Assembly: GCA_958296185.1 (NCBI GenBank)
Contig: CATQIB010000005.1
Location: 38,501 to 102,500 of the forward strand
Length of the DNA: 64,000 nt
From: an uncultured Mesonia sp.
GTDB taxonomy: Bacteria > Bacteroidota > Bacteroidia > Flavobacteriales > Flavobacteriaceae
Reading direction: 5' to 3'
In this document: one piece after another, positions 55,073 through 63,356 of the stretch
Numbering within the stretch: position 1 is the stretch's first letter
How the letters are laid out: the number at the start of each line of letters is the position of its first letter
The notes under the pieces: generated by a model
Seen by the model: only the letters and a program-made list of their open reading frames with translations
Databases searched by the model: none
Told to the model about the DNA's origin: nothing
Translations under genes and position numbers: made by a program

Positions 55073-55876
55073 ATGCCCTATAAAATAAAGCATTTATACG
55101 TCATAACAAGTCTAATTTTACTTACTACTATAGAGATCCGGGCAAACATAGGATTTCTAACTAGTGATAAGTATAATAAATCGCTAATTGTTTTAGCTCA
55201 AGGCGGAATTAATCAACAAGAGAAAAAGTATGCAGTATTAGATAGTCTAAGCCTAGAAAAATATAAAAAAGATAAATCATTTGACTATAGCGAAAATCAA
55301 GAAAGTCTCGATGTTTGGGGTAAGATTAAACGCTGGTTTAACGGCCTTCTAATTCGTTTTTTTAAATGGTTATTTGGTGAAGAAAGTGCCCAAGGTATAA
55401 TGGCTGTTTTAATTCGAATATATCCGTTCTTAATAGGCGCAGGGTTATTGGGACTTATAATTTGGTTGTTTTATAAATTAAATCCAGGGCAATATTGGTT
55501 TAAAGCCAATAATCAATCAGAAGTAATTTTTGAAAGTGAAGAGGAAATAATTAAAAGCAACACTATATTAAACCGAATAAAAGAGGCTATTCGACAAAAA
55601 AAATACAGGCTAGCTACTCGCTACTATTATTTAAAAACTTTAAAAGAATTACAAGAAAATAAATTAATAACCTACAGCCCAGAAAAAACCAACGAAGACT
55701 ATTTAATTTCTTTAGAACACAACAATAATTTACATCTTCTATTTAAAGAAGCTACTCGGTTATATGATTATATCTGGTATGGAAACTTTGAAATTAACCT
55801 TGAGCAATTCCGTAAAGCCGAAGATATATTTAAAGCCATTTTAGAATATTTAAAACCACTAGAAGATGAAAAATAG
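55073..55876 (+). CDS. DUF4129-domain membrane protein
   Basis: A 267-residue protein with a probable signal segment (YVITSLILLTTIEIRA), a periplasmic part with a WGKIKRWFNGLLIRFFKWLF amphipathic stretch, one membrane helix (about 112-138) and a cytoplasmic C-terminal domain (about 165-265) with IRQKKYRLATRYYYLKTLKE and NEDYLISLE. That last domain matches DUF4129, which in other bacteria occurs fused to transglutaminase proteins or beside MoxR-DUF58. It overlaps the next gene by 11 bases. Confidence 0.82.
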   Translation: MPYKIKHLYVITSLILLTTIEIRANIGFLTSDKYNKSLIVLAQGGINQQEKKYAVLDSLSLEKYKKDKSFDYSENQESLDVWGKIKRWFNGLLIRFFKWLFGEESAQGIMAVLIRIYPFLIGAGLLGLIIWLFYKLNPGQYWFKANNQSEVIFESEEEIIKSNTILNRIKEAIRQKKYRLATRYYYLKTLKELQENKLITYSPEKTNEDYLISLEHNNNLHLLFKEATRLYDYIWYGNFEINLEQFRKAEDIFKAILEYLKPLEDEK

Positions 55877-57092
55877 AGAGAAAACACTTCTGGTTAGTTT
55901 ACTAATTATACTTAGCGCTTTAATTTTTTTAGAAAGCACAAAAAAGCCACCTGTAAATTGGACTTCAACGCTATCTAAATTAGATAAAATTCCTTTTGGT
56001 ACTTTTATTACTTACCTAGAATTAAAAAAACAAGCTGTTTCTTTTGAAGAGATAAACACTTCGGTATTTGAATTTTTACAAGATAAAGAATCGAAACAAG
56101 AACAGTCGATTTATATTGCTAATAACTTGCCATTTGAAAAAGCTGAAACCAAAAAATTATTAAATTGGGTAGCCAAGGGCAACACTGCTTTTTTAAGCGC
56201 TTATAATTTTGGCCAGGGCTTTTTAGACACTCTAGATTTAAAAATAAAAAGTGAGATTAAATCAGATGCTCTATTACACTTTCCGCGCTATGAAACAACC
56301 AAGCAAGAAGATAGGACAAGTTTTGCCCAATTTGATCGGGATACACCTATTCGGTATTTTTCAAAACCCGATTCGTTAACCTATACAACTTTAGGAAAAG
56401 CTTTTTATGAGTCTAAGGATCCAAAGCGGTTTGTAAACTTTATAGCAATTAAGCATGAAAAAGGTAGGTTACTACTCCACTTGGCACCCCATGTTTTTAC
56501 CAATTATTTTTTATTGGATAAAAAAGAAAATCAGCACTATACCAATTCAGTATTAACCCAATTGAATTTAAAAAATAAGCTGTATTGGGATAATCACTAT
56601 TCTACAAATAAAACTATTGCCAGCACCTCTTTACTTTATGTATTTTTAGAAAACAAACATTTAAAGTGGAGCTATTATTTTATACTATTAGGCCTAATCT
56701 TATTTGTTATTTTTAAAGGCAAACGCACACAAAGAAGTATACCTATTTTACCGGTTTTAACCAATCAAACCTATGATTACACAAAAACCATTGCGGGTAT
56801 ATATCTAGAAAAGCAAGAACACCAAGAAATAGTAAAAAAACAAATCAATTATTTCTACTCTTGGCTACGAGAAGAATTGCACATTATATTTACAGCTGTA
56901 GATTGCCCTAATCTAAAACAAATGGCAGCCAAAACAGGAACTAGCATTGAGGAATGTGAGCACCTAATTAATCGTTTGAACACCTATAAAAATCAAAGTA
57001 TTTGCAGTGCAGAAGAACTGGAGAAAGTATACAAACTAATCTATTATTTTAAATTGAATTACCATGGAAGAGAACAAAAGTATAGAGAATAA
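55866..57092 (+). CDS. DUF4350-domain membrane protein
   Basis: A 408-residue protein with an N-terminal helix (LLVSLLIILSALIFLEST), an extracytoplasmic domain (about 35-255) resembling a GATase-like fold with NWVAKGNTAFLSAYNFG, a second helix (about 264-283) and a cytoplasmic tail of about 120 residues. This matches DUF4350, typical of the MoxR-DUF58 module. It overlaps the DUF4129 gene by 11 bases and the MoxR gene by 29 bases, so the stoichiometry is probably set by coupled translation. Confidence 0.82.
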   Translation: MKNREKTLLVSLLIILSALIFLESTKKPPVNWTSTLSKLDKIPFGTFITYLELKKQAVSFEEINTSVFEFLQDKESKQEQSIYIANNLPFEKAETKKLLNWVAKGNTAFLSAYNFGQGFLDTLDLKIKSEIKSDALLHFPRYETTKQEDRTSFAQFDRDTPIRYFSKPDSLTYTTLGKAFYESKDPKRFVNFIAIKHEKGRLLLHLAPHVFTNYFLLDKKENQHYTNSVLTQLNLKNKLYWDNHYSTNKTIASTSLLYVFLENKHLKWSYYFILLGLILFVIFKGKRTQRSIPILPVLTNQTYDYTKTIAGIYLEKQEHQEIVKKQINYFYSWLREELHIIFTAVDCPNLKQMAAKTGTSIEECEHLINRLNTYKNQSICSAEELEKVYKLIYYFKLNYHGREQKYRE

Positions 57093-58065
57093 AGCATTAG
57101 ACTTCAATTCGCGTATACCGCTTGAAGATTTAAATGAATCGGTAAAAGCTATTAAAACACAACTTAATCAAGTAATCGTTGGTCAAGAAGATTTTATTGA
57201 GTTATTAATTGTGGGTCTATTAGCCAATGGGCATATTTTAATTGAAGGTGTACCCGGTATTGCAAAAACTATTACCGCTAAATTATTCGCCAAAACCATA
57301 AACACTAATTTTAGTCGAATTCAGTTTACACCAGATTTGATGCCTAGTGATGTTCTGGGAACCTCAATTTTAAATGCCAAACGCGATGCTTTTGAATTTA
57401 AAAAAGGACCTATTTTTTCTAATATTGTTTTGATTGATGAAATCAATAGAGCACCGGCTAAAACTCAGGCCGCCCTTTTTGAGGTTATGGAAGAGAGGCA
57501 AGTAAGTATGGATGGTGAGGTTTATGAATTAACGCATCCGTTTATGGTCTTAGCTACTCAAAATCCTGTAGAGCAAGAAGGAACCTATGCTCTACCTGAG
57601 GCCCAATTAGATCGATTTTTATTTAAAATAAAAGTAGATTATCCAAGTTTAGAAGACGAAATCAAAATTATTGAAAGCCATCATAACCGTAAAGAAAGAC
57701 AACCAGAAACGCTAATAAATTCAGTTCTTAACCCGCAGATTTTAAGCAATTTAAAAACACAATTACAGGAAATAAAACTTGAGGAAAAAATTATTAAATA
57801 TATCGCTGAAATTGTCCACAAAACGCGCAGTCACAGTCATTTGTTTTTAGGGGCATCACCTAGGGCATCTCTAGCCATTATGCAAGCCTCAAAGGCTTTA
57901 GCGGCCATTCAAAACCGAGATTTTGTTATGCCCGAAGACGTAAAACGTGTTTTAGAGCCTGTGCTTGGACATCGTATAATTTTAATGCCAGAACGAGAAA
58001 TGGAAGGGCTTTCTCCCAAGCATGTAATAGATATGATTGTACAATCAACCGAAATACCCAGGTAA
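57064..58065 (+). CDS. MoxR-family AAA+ ATPase
   Basis: A 333-residue AAA+ ATPase that probably acts as a metal-chelatase-like chaperone. Walker A is GVPGIAKT (62-69), Walker B IVLIDE (121-126), followed by INRAPAKTQAALFEVMEE, sensor 1 at LATQNP, and the sensor-2 region GASPRASLAIMQASKA. MoxR proteins are thought to mature or activate a partner with a von Willebrand A-type domain; the DUF58 protein encoded immediately after it is the likely partner. Confidence 0.95.
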   Translation: MEENKSIENKALDFNSRIPLEDLNESVKAIKTQLNQVIVGQEDFIELLIVGLLANGHILIEGVPGIAKTITAKLFAKTINTNFSRIQFTPDLMPSDVLGTSILNAKRDAFEFKKGPIFSNIVLIDEINRAPAKTQAALFEVMEERQVSMDGEVYELTHPFMVLATQNPVEQEGTYALPEAQLDRFLFKIKVDYPSLEDEIKIIESHHNRKERQPETLINSVLNPQILSNLKTQLQEIKLEEKIIKYIAEIVHKTRSHSHLFLGASPRASLAIMQASKALAAIQNRDFVMPEDVKRVLEPVLGHRIILMPEREMEGLSPKHVIDMIVQSTEIPR

Positions 58066-59400
58066 ATGCGTGAGTTCTTTGGCACTTTGTATTTAAGCAA
58101 ATGCTTTTTTTATATCATTATCTGTTTGGCCTTTTGCTTTTTTATAAGCTATTGGATTAGCATTTTGTATCCAATAACCTGGTTAATCACCTTGGCTTTT
58201 TTGCTAGTTGTTTTAACAGATGGATTACTGCACTATAAAGGCAACAATACTATTGAGGCTAAGAGACTGCTTAACGATAAATTGTCAAATGGAGATGTAA
58301 ATAAAATTCAAATAAAAATTAAAAGTCTATACAATTTTAAAATTAAAATATCGGTAATAGATGAGATACCCTTTCAGTTTCAGAAAAGAGACTTTTATAG
58401 AGAAAAAGAAATCGAGCCCAAGAAAAACATTTTTTTAAATTATAGTTTATTACCCAAGCAAAGAGGGGTTTTTAATTTCGGGGCTATAAACATTTTTGTA
58501 ATTAGTCCTATTGGCTTAATCAAAAAAAGATACCGGTTTGCCCATAATCAAACGGTTAAGGTCTACCCTTCTATTCAGCAAATGAAAAAATATGATTTTA
58601 TTGCGTTACAAAGCAAGTACGCCCATTCTGGACTTAAAAAAATTAGACGTATTGGTCATACTCTTGAATTTGAGCAGGTAAAAGAATATGTAATAGGAGA
58701 CGATATTCGAAGTATCAATTGGAAAGCTACTGCCAAGCAAGACCAAATAATGGTAAACCAGTATCAAGATGAAAAATCACAACCTGTTTATTGTGTTATA
58801 GATACTAGCCGTGTGATGAAAATGCCTTTTAACGGATTACAATTGCTTGATTATGCCATAAACAGCAGCTTAGCCTTAAGCAATATTGCACTCAAGAAAA
58901 AAGATAAGGTTGGCTTAATTACCTATGAAGACAAGATAAAAGTTAATTTGCCTGCAAAAAATACGAAGCAGCAGTTACAACAGATTTTAGAAAGGCTATA
59001 TGGTATAAACACCAATTTTCGTGACAGTGACATTAGCGCACTTTACGCACACATATCAAGAAAAATAAATCAGCGCAGTTTATTGCTAATGTACACTAAT
59101 TTTGAACATATTTCTGCACTAGAACGGCAATTACCCTATTTAAAGGCGCTAAACAAAAAACACGTCCTGGTGGTTATCTTTTTTAACAACTCAGAACTTC
59201 ACAAATTTCAAAAAACTAGAGCTTTAAACTTAGGTGAAATTTATGAGCAAACCATTGCTGCTCAGTTTATACAGGAAAAAAAGCAAATGCAAATCGAATT
59301 AACCAAACACGGAATTCAATGCATTTTAACTAATCCACAAAATTTAAGTATTAATACTATCAACAAGTATTTAGAAATCAAAGCTAAACATTTGTTATAA
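58066..59400 (+). CDS. DUF58-domain (VWA-like) membrane protein
   Basis: A 444-residue protein with two N-terminal membrane helices (about 10-28 and 33-55), a beta-rich middle part (about 60-180) and the DUF58 signature LEFEQVKEYVIGDDIRSINW at about 200-220. A VWA-like domain follows with a DTSR motif resembling a metal-ion-dependent adhesion site and an LLMYTNFEH stretch. It begins directly after the MoxR stop codon. As the last gene of the module it is the presumed MoxR substrate. Confidence 0.93.
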   Translation: MREFFGTLYLSKCFFYIIICLAFCFFISYWISILYPITWLITLAFLLVVLTDGLLHYKGNNTIEAKRLLNDKLSNGDVNKIQIKIKSLYNFKIKISVIDEIPFQFQKRDFYREKEIEPKKNIFLNYSLLPKQRGVFNFGAINIFVISPIGLIKKRYRFAHNQTVKVYPSIQQMKKYDFIALQSKYAHSGLKKIRRIGHTLEFEQVKEYVIGDDIRSINWKATAKQDQIMVNQYQDEKSQPVYCVIDTSRVMKMPFNGLQLLDYAINSSLALSNIALKKKDKVGLITYEDKIKVNLPAKNTKQQLQQILERLYGINTNFRDSDISALYAHISRKINQRSLLLMYTNFEHISALERQLPYLKALNKKHVLVVIFFNNSELHKFQKTRALNLGEIYEQTIAAQFIQEKKQMQIELTKHGIQCILTNPQNLSINTINKYLEIKAKHLL

Positions 59401-59416
59401 AAACACCGAAAACTAG

Positions 59417-59470
59417 ATCTATAAGAGTTGAAAATATTAAATTTGGTATTTATAGATTTTTTTTATAGAT
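59417..59470. promoter_or_regulatory. Candidate OxyR half-sites and hairpin upstream of oxyR
   Basis: ATCTAT (59417-59422) and two copies of ATAGAT (59452-59457, 59465-59470) match the anCTAT and ATAGnt half-sites of OxyR. The first and second also lie within an ATCTATAA/TTATAGAT inverted repeat followed by eight T residues, which could equally end the MoxR operon. The AT richness makes chance matches possible. Confidence 0.35.
59438..59445 (+). promoter_or_regulatory. Promoter -7 element of oxyR
   Basis: TAAATTTG, an exact TAnnTTTG element, lies 52 bases upstream of the oxyR ATG and between the candidate OxyR half-sites. Confidence 0.55.
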
Positions 59471-59497
59471 TTTGATTAGTTATCTAATATTCTTGCC

Positions 59498-60439
59498 ATG
59501 ACGATTACCCAACTTCACTATGTATTGGCTGTAGCCGAACATAAAAATTTTACTAAGGCCGCACAAAAGGTTTTTGTAACGCAGCCTACATTAAGTATGC
59601 AAATTCAAAAATTAGAAGAAGAACTTGAAGTTCAGATTTTTGACCGTAGCAAGAAACCTATTGAGTTAACAGAAGTGGGGCAAAAAATTGTTCAACAAGC
59701 TAGAAATATAGTCAATGAAAGTGATCGCATACAGGATATTGTAGATCAACAAAAAGGATTTATTGGCGGTGAATTTAGGCTTGGGGTAATACCCACTGTC
59801 ACTCCTACCCTATTGCCTATGTTTTTAAAATCTTTTACACAAAAATACAGTAAACTAAAATTAAAAATTGAAGAATTACACACATCGGCTATAATAAAGA
59901 AATTAAAAGATGGCCATTTAGATGCAGCAATTGCAGCCACCCCCCTAGAGCAAGAAAATATAATCGAACGTGTTTTATATTACGAACCGTTTGTGGCTTA
60001 TGCACCCAAAGACCATAAAATACATGAACACGAAAATATTTTAGCCGATCAGTTAGATATAGACGACGTTTTATTACTCGAAGACGGCCATTGTTTTAAA
60101 GAAAGTGTTTTAAATCTGTGCAAAACTTCACAACGAAATGATCTGAAAAACTACCAACTACAAAGCGGGAGTTTCGAAACCTTAATCAGTCTAGCCAATG
60201 AAGGCTTAGGAATGACGCTAATTCCCTACCTGCATAGTTTAAAACTTCGTGAATCTGAAAAAGATAATCTAAAAATGTTTAAAGAACCCGTTCCCGTAAG
60301 AGCCATTAGCTTAATTTACTATAAAAGTGAATTAAAAATGCAAATAATTGATGCCTTACAACAAGTAATAAGTGGTATCATTAAAGGAGCAATACAATTT
60401 CAAGATGTTAAGATTATTAGTCCCATACATAAAAAATAA
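59498..60439 (+). CDS. oxyR: Hydrogen-peroxide-sensing LysR-type regulator OxyR
   Basis: Activates peroxide-defence genes after thiol oxidation. The 313-residue LysR protein has the N-terminal helix-turn-helix (FTKAAQKVFVTQPTLSMQI, about 18-36) and the substrate-binding-like regulatory domain from about residue 90. The redox pair is present as Cys199 and Cys208 in LEDGHCFKESVLNLCKT, with the same numbering and spacing as in E. coli OxyR. No katA, ahpC or dps lies next to it, so its targets are elsewhere. Confidence 0.95.
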   Translation: MTITQLHYVLAVAEHKNFTKAAQKVFVTQPTLSMQIQKLEEELEVQIFDRSKKPIELTEVGQKIVQQARNIVNESDRIQDIVDQQKGFIGGEFRLGVIPTVTPTLLPMFLKSFTQKYSKLKLKIEELHTSAIIKKLKDGHLDAAIAATPLEQENIIERVLYYEPFVAYAPKDHKIHEHENILADQLDIDDVLLLEDGHCFKESVLNLCKTSQRNDLKNYQLQSGSFETLISLANEGLGMTLIPYLHSLKLRESEKDNLKMFKEPVPVRAISLIYYKSELKMQIIDALQQVISGIIKGAIQFQDVKIISPIHKK

Positions 60440-60481
60440 ACTGTAATAAATTGCATAGAAAAACAATTTATTACAGTTTAT
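60436..60481. terminator. Bidirectional terminator overlapping the oxyR stop codon
   Basis: An 18-base perfect inverted repeat (ATAAACTGTAATAAATTG, 60436-60453, and its complement at 60464-60481) surrounds a 10-base loop. It includes the oxyR TAA (60437-60439) and lies 9 bases from the end of the convergent small gene. Confidence 0.85.
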
Positions 60482-60490
60482 TCCAACTTA

Positions 60491-60685
60491 CTAATCTAAG
60501 TAGATTAAAGATTGTTTTAATTCTGGTTTTTGCAAGGCGATGCTCAAAATAAAATTTCTTAGCTCCTCGATTTCATGAGGTAATAATCTAGAAACAGCTT
60601 TTTGAACTTCTTTACAAAAAAGTACCGGATCAAAGCTAACCTTATTCAAGATCATTTTTGTATAATCAAACATGGATTTAGACAT
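60491..60685 (-). CDS. Small conserved flavobacterial protein
   Basis: The ATG at 60685 gives 64 residues starting MSKSMFDYTKMILNKVSFDP; the more upstream TTG at 60706 is less likely, and ATG 60673 is another option. The protein is soluble and helical, with LFCKEVQKAVSRLLPHEIEE in the middle. From memory, close relatives with FDYTKxILxKVSFDPxLFCKE are widespread in Flavobacteriia, with no known function. It stands alone, convergent on oxyR. Confidence 0.72.
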   Translation of the reverse strand: MSKSMFDYTKMILNKVSFDPVLFCKEVQKAVSRLLPHEIEELRNFILSIALQKPELKQSLIYLD

Positions 60686-60794
60686 GATATAACTTTTTAA
60701 AGACAAGTAAAAATATCATCAATAGGCTTGATTGTTTAGAGATTTAAATTAAAGATAAACAAATTATCCCAAAACCACTAGCCAATGCAAGAAT

Positions 60795-61244
60795 TTATTT
60801 TAATTTAAAAGTCCACTCAAATTCAAAACTAGCCACCAAATCTCCACTTTCATTATAGGCATTGGATTCTAAGATGCACGTGCACTTAGAATTTTTTTCT
60901 CCTAAACCCAACAAGCTATGGTTTATTTTATCGCCATCTAAGCAAATAAATTTTATTTTACCTACCGCCTTCTTATAGTATTTTGATTTCATACCTAAAA
61001 CCAACATACTAACCTTTAAGTCTTTTTCCTCTAGGTGTTTCAATATTAAGGCTCCAGTACTCAATTCGGCTGCCATCGCTTGAACTGCAAAATACATCGA
61101 CCTAAATGGATTCTGATTTCGCCAACCATACCGCACATAGGTTGTGCAAGTCATAGAGGTTAAGATAGCCACGCGTACTCCAGACCACCAAGCGGCTGGC
61201 AACTTAAAAAAAGTATAGAAATTTATCTTGTTAGGGGTGAGCAT
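60795..61244 (-). CDS. DUF4442 hotdog-fold protein (thioesterase-like)
   Basis: The ATG at 61244 gives 149 residues beginning MLTPNKINFYTFFKLPAAWW, the usual start of this family; ATG 61277 would add 11 residues. The SGVRV, RNQNPFRSMYFAVQAMAAEL and KSKYYKKAVGKIKFIC segments match DUF4442, which has the hotdog fold of PaaI/YiiD-like acyl-CoA thioesterases. The MAAEL region supplies the acidic residue used by that fold. The substrate is unknown. It is divergent from the PadR gene. Confidence 0.85.
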   Translation of the reverse strand: MLTPNKINFYTFFKLPAAWWSGVRVAILTSMTCTTYVRYGWRNQNPFRSMYFAVQAMAAELSTGALILKHLEEKDLKVSMLVLGMKSKYYKKAVGKIKFICLDGDKINHSLLGLGEKNSKCTCILESNAYNESGDLVASFEFEWTFKLK

Positions 61245-61319
61245 TATTTCATTTTCTCGAAAATAATAAAAATTCATCGAATTAAAGTTTCTGTAAAATG
61301 TTAATTTTACTACTATGTA

Positions 61320-61351
61320 TTGCAAACTACTATCTTTTATATATATATTTG
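61320..61351 (+). promoter_or_regulatory. Promoter of padR-pspC operon
   Basis: TTG (61320-61322) and TATATTTG (61344-61351) are separated by 21 bases and fit the Bacteroidota -33/-7 consensus. The leader to the ATG at 61398 would be about 40 bases. Confidence 0.7.
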
Positions 61352-61397
61352 CATAACAATAAAAGTAAAATTCTAATGAAAGTAACAGATTTAAATT

Positions 61398-61739
61398 ATG
61401 AAAATTGAAAACACCAAAGCCCAAATGCGCAAAGGTGTTCTTGAATATTGCATCTTATCTATATTGAAAGAAAGAGATTCCTATGTTGCAGAAATTCTTG
61501 AAAATCTAAAAACGGCGCAACTAATTGTAGTGGAAGGTACAATTTATCCATTACTCAATCGGTTAAAAAATGCCGACTTGTTAACCTATCGCTGGGAAGA
61601 GTCAACTGGTGGCCCTCCAAGAAAATATTACATACTTACAACAAAAGGGGCTGTCTTTCTAGAAGAATTAGCCTCTACTTGGGATAACTTACAAAAAGCA
61701 GTAAATACAATTACAAACAAAAACAATAGCTATGAATAA
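61398..61739 (+). CDS. PadR-family transcriptional regulator
   Basis: A 113-residue winged-helix regulator: KGVLEYCILSILKERDSYVA and VVEGTIYPLLNRLKNADLLT (helix-turn-helix), then WEESTGGPPRKYYILTTKG (the wing). The C-terminal part is short, the PadR-s2 subfamily layout. It overlaps the PspC gene by 8 bases and probably controls this operon. The ligand is unknown. Confidence 0.92.
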   Translation: MKIENTKAQMRKGVLEYCILSILKERDSYVAEILENLKTAQLIVVEGTIYPLLNRLKNADLLTYRWEESTGGPPRKYYILTTKGAVFLEELASTWDNLQKAVNTITNKNNSYE

Positions 61740-63354
61740 AACCATCAATATAAACCTAGGCGGAATCCTATTTCATATCGACGAGCCTGCTTACTTAATC
61801 TTAAAAAAGTATCTTGATAGCATAAAGAACACTTTTAAAAACACCCCTGGATGTGAAGAAATAATTAGTGATATTGAAAACCGAATCGCAGAACTACTTA
61901 TTGAAAATCAAAAAACAACCGGTCAAATTATTAGCGTTGATGATATTGAGCAAATTATAAAGGTAATGGGGCAACCCGAAGATTACCAAATTGATCCTGA
62001 AGAAAATCAACAACAAACTGAACCTAGCGAAAAACCCATAAAAAAATTGTACAGAGACACCATAAATGGATACGTAGGGGGTATATGTTCGGGACTTGAG
62101 CATTACTTTAAAATAGATGCTATTTGGTTTAGATTACTATTCATTGTGTTGGCCATAGCTTCTTTTGGTACTGTAGTCTTGGTTTATATTGCATTATGGG
62201 TTTTTATTCCTGAGGCTAAATCGGCTACACAACGTTTACACATGATTGGTGAACAAGTAAACATAAGCAACATTGAAAAACAAGTGAAAGAAAAATTTAA
62301 TCAAGTTTCAGATAAACTTAAGGATGTTGATTACAAAGATTTAAGTAACAAAGCTCGAAAAAAAAGCAGTGTTTTTTTTGAAAAATTAGGTTCGGGAATT
62401 AAAAATACTTTTAAAATATTAGCACAAATATTAGGCTATATTCTAATAACCTTCACTAGTTTAGGATTAATTGCTTTAACTTTCACACTAATAAGCATAT
62501 TGGTATTTGGATTTCAAGAAGCGCAATGGTTTTCTTACGTTGAATTAGCCGATATTGGGTTACCCATTTGGTTAGCCTCCCTTACAGTGTATACTATAAT
62601 AGGAATTCCTTTAATTGCGCTACTCATTCTGGGAATAAAAATATGCCGAAAACAAAAAACAAATGTTGGTAGTACAACAAAATATAGTTTACTAATACTT
62701 TGGCTTTTAGCAATTTTCACGACAGTATTTCTAGGGCTTAGACAAGTAAGCAAGCAGGTAATTAGTCAGGAGTACATCACGACAAAAGACTTAAACCTTA
62801 AATCTTCAGATACACTTTATGTTTCAATGAAAGGACATCCGTATTTAAATGAAACTATTCAACGTGAACGTGGAATAGAATTAAGGACGAATAACGAAGG
62901 AGATCGTTTTATTTTTTCTAAGGACATTAACCTTATTGTAAAAAAATCCTATGACAGTATCCCAATGGTAAAAATTATAAAAAAAGCACACGCTACAAAT
63001 CACTTAAAAGCAATTGAAAAAGCAAAAGCGATAGAATACAATCTAGACCTAAGTAAAAAGCATTTATACCTGGATAGCTTTTTTACAGCAAATTTAAATG
63101 AAAAACACGCTCAACAAAAATTAGAGATTCATCTATATATGCCTGAAAATATGATTCTATTCGCCGATAAAAACACCCAAAGTTTTCATTTAAATCCAAG
63201 TTGGAAAAATGATTTATTACACGCAGGAGAAGAAGAAAAATATTTAAAATTAATTGATAATCAATTAATTTGTATAAATTGTAATGAAAATACTACCCAA
63301 TTGAAAAATAATTCATCAAATACTGACACCATTTCAAAAAACAAAAACCATTAA
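61732..63354 (+). CDS. PspC-domain membrane protein
   Basis: The 540-residue protein has an N-terminal soluble region (1-95) and a PspC domain (about 104-165) with KKLYRDTINGYVGGICSGLE and a membrane helix ending ALWVFIPEA. A second membrane part follows (about 225-335, three helices), then a C-terminal extracytoplasmic beta-rich domain (about 345-520). PspC domains take part in the phage-shock and envelope-stress response. The long C-terminal domain is the flavobacterial form. It overlaps padR and is followed by a DUF2807 gene. Confidence 0.88.
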   Translation: MNKTININLGGILFHIDEPAYLILKKYLDSIKNTFKNTPGCEEIISDIENRIAELLIENQKTTGQIISVDDIEQIIKVMGQPEDYQIDPEENQQQTEPSEKPIKKLYRDTINGYVGGICSGLEHYFKIDAIWFRLLFIVLAIASFGTVVLVYIALWVFIPEAKSATQRLHMIGEQVNISNIEKQVKEKFNQVSDKLKDVDYKDLSNKARKKSSVFFEKLGSGIKNTFKILAQILGYILITFTSLGLIALTFTLISILVFGFQEAQWFSYVELADIGLPIWLASLTVYTIIGIPLIALLILGIKICRKQKTNVGSTTKYSLLILWLLAIFTTVFLGLRQVSKQVISQEYITTKDLNLKSSDTLYVSMKGHPYLNETIQRERGIELRTNNEGDRFIFSKDINLIVKKSYDSIPMVKIIKKAHATNHLKAIEKAKAIEYNLDLSKKHLYLDSFFTANLNEKHAQQKLEIHLYMPENMILFADKNTQSFHLNPSWKNDLLHAGEEEKYLKLIDNQLICINCNENTTQLKNNSSNTDTISKNKNH

Positions 63355-63356
63355 TT

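Noticed and set aside
59488..59495. TATTCTTG as oxyR promoter element
   Set aside because: It ends two bases before the ATG, so the transcript would begin within the coding region. The exact TAAATTTG at 59438-59445 is better placed.
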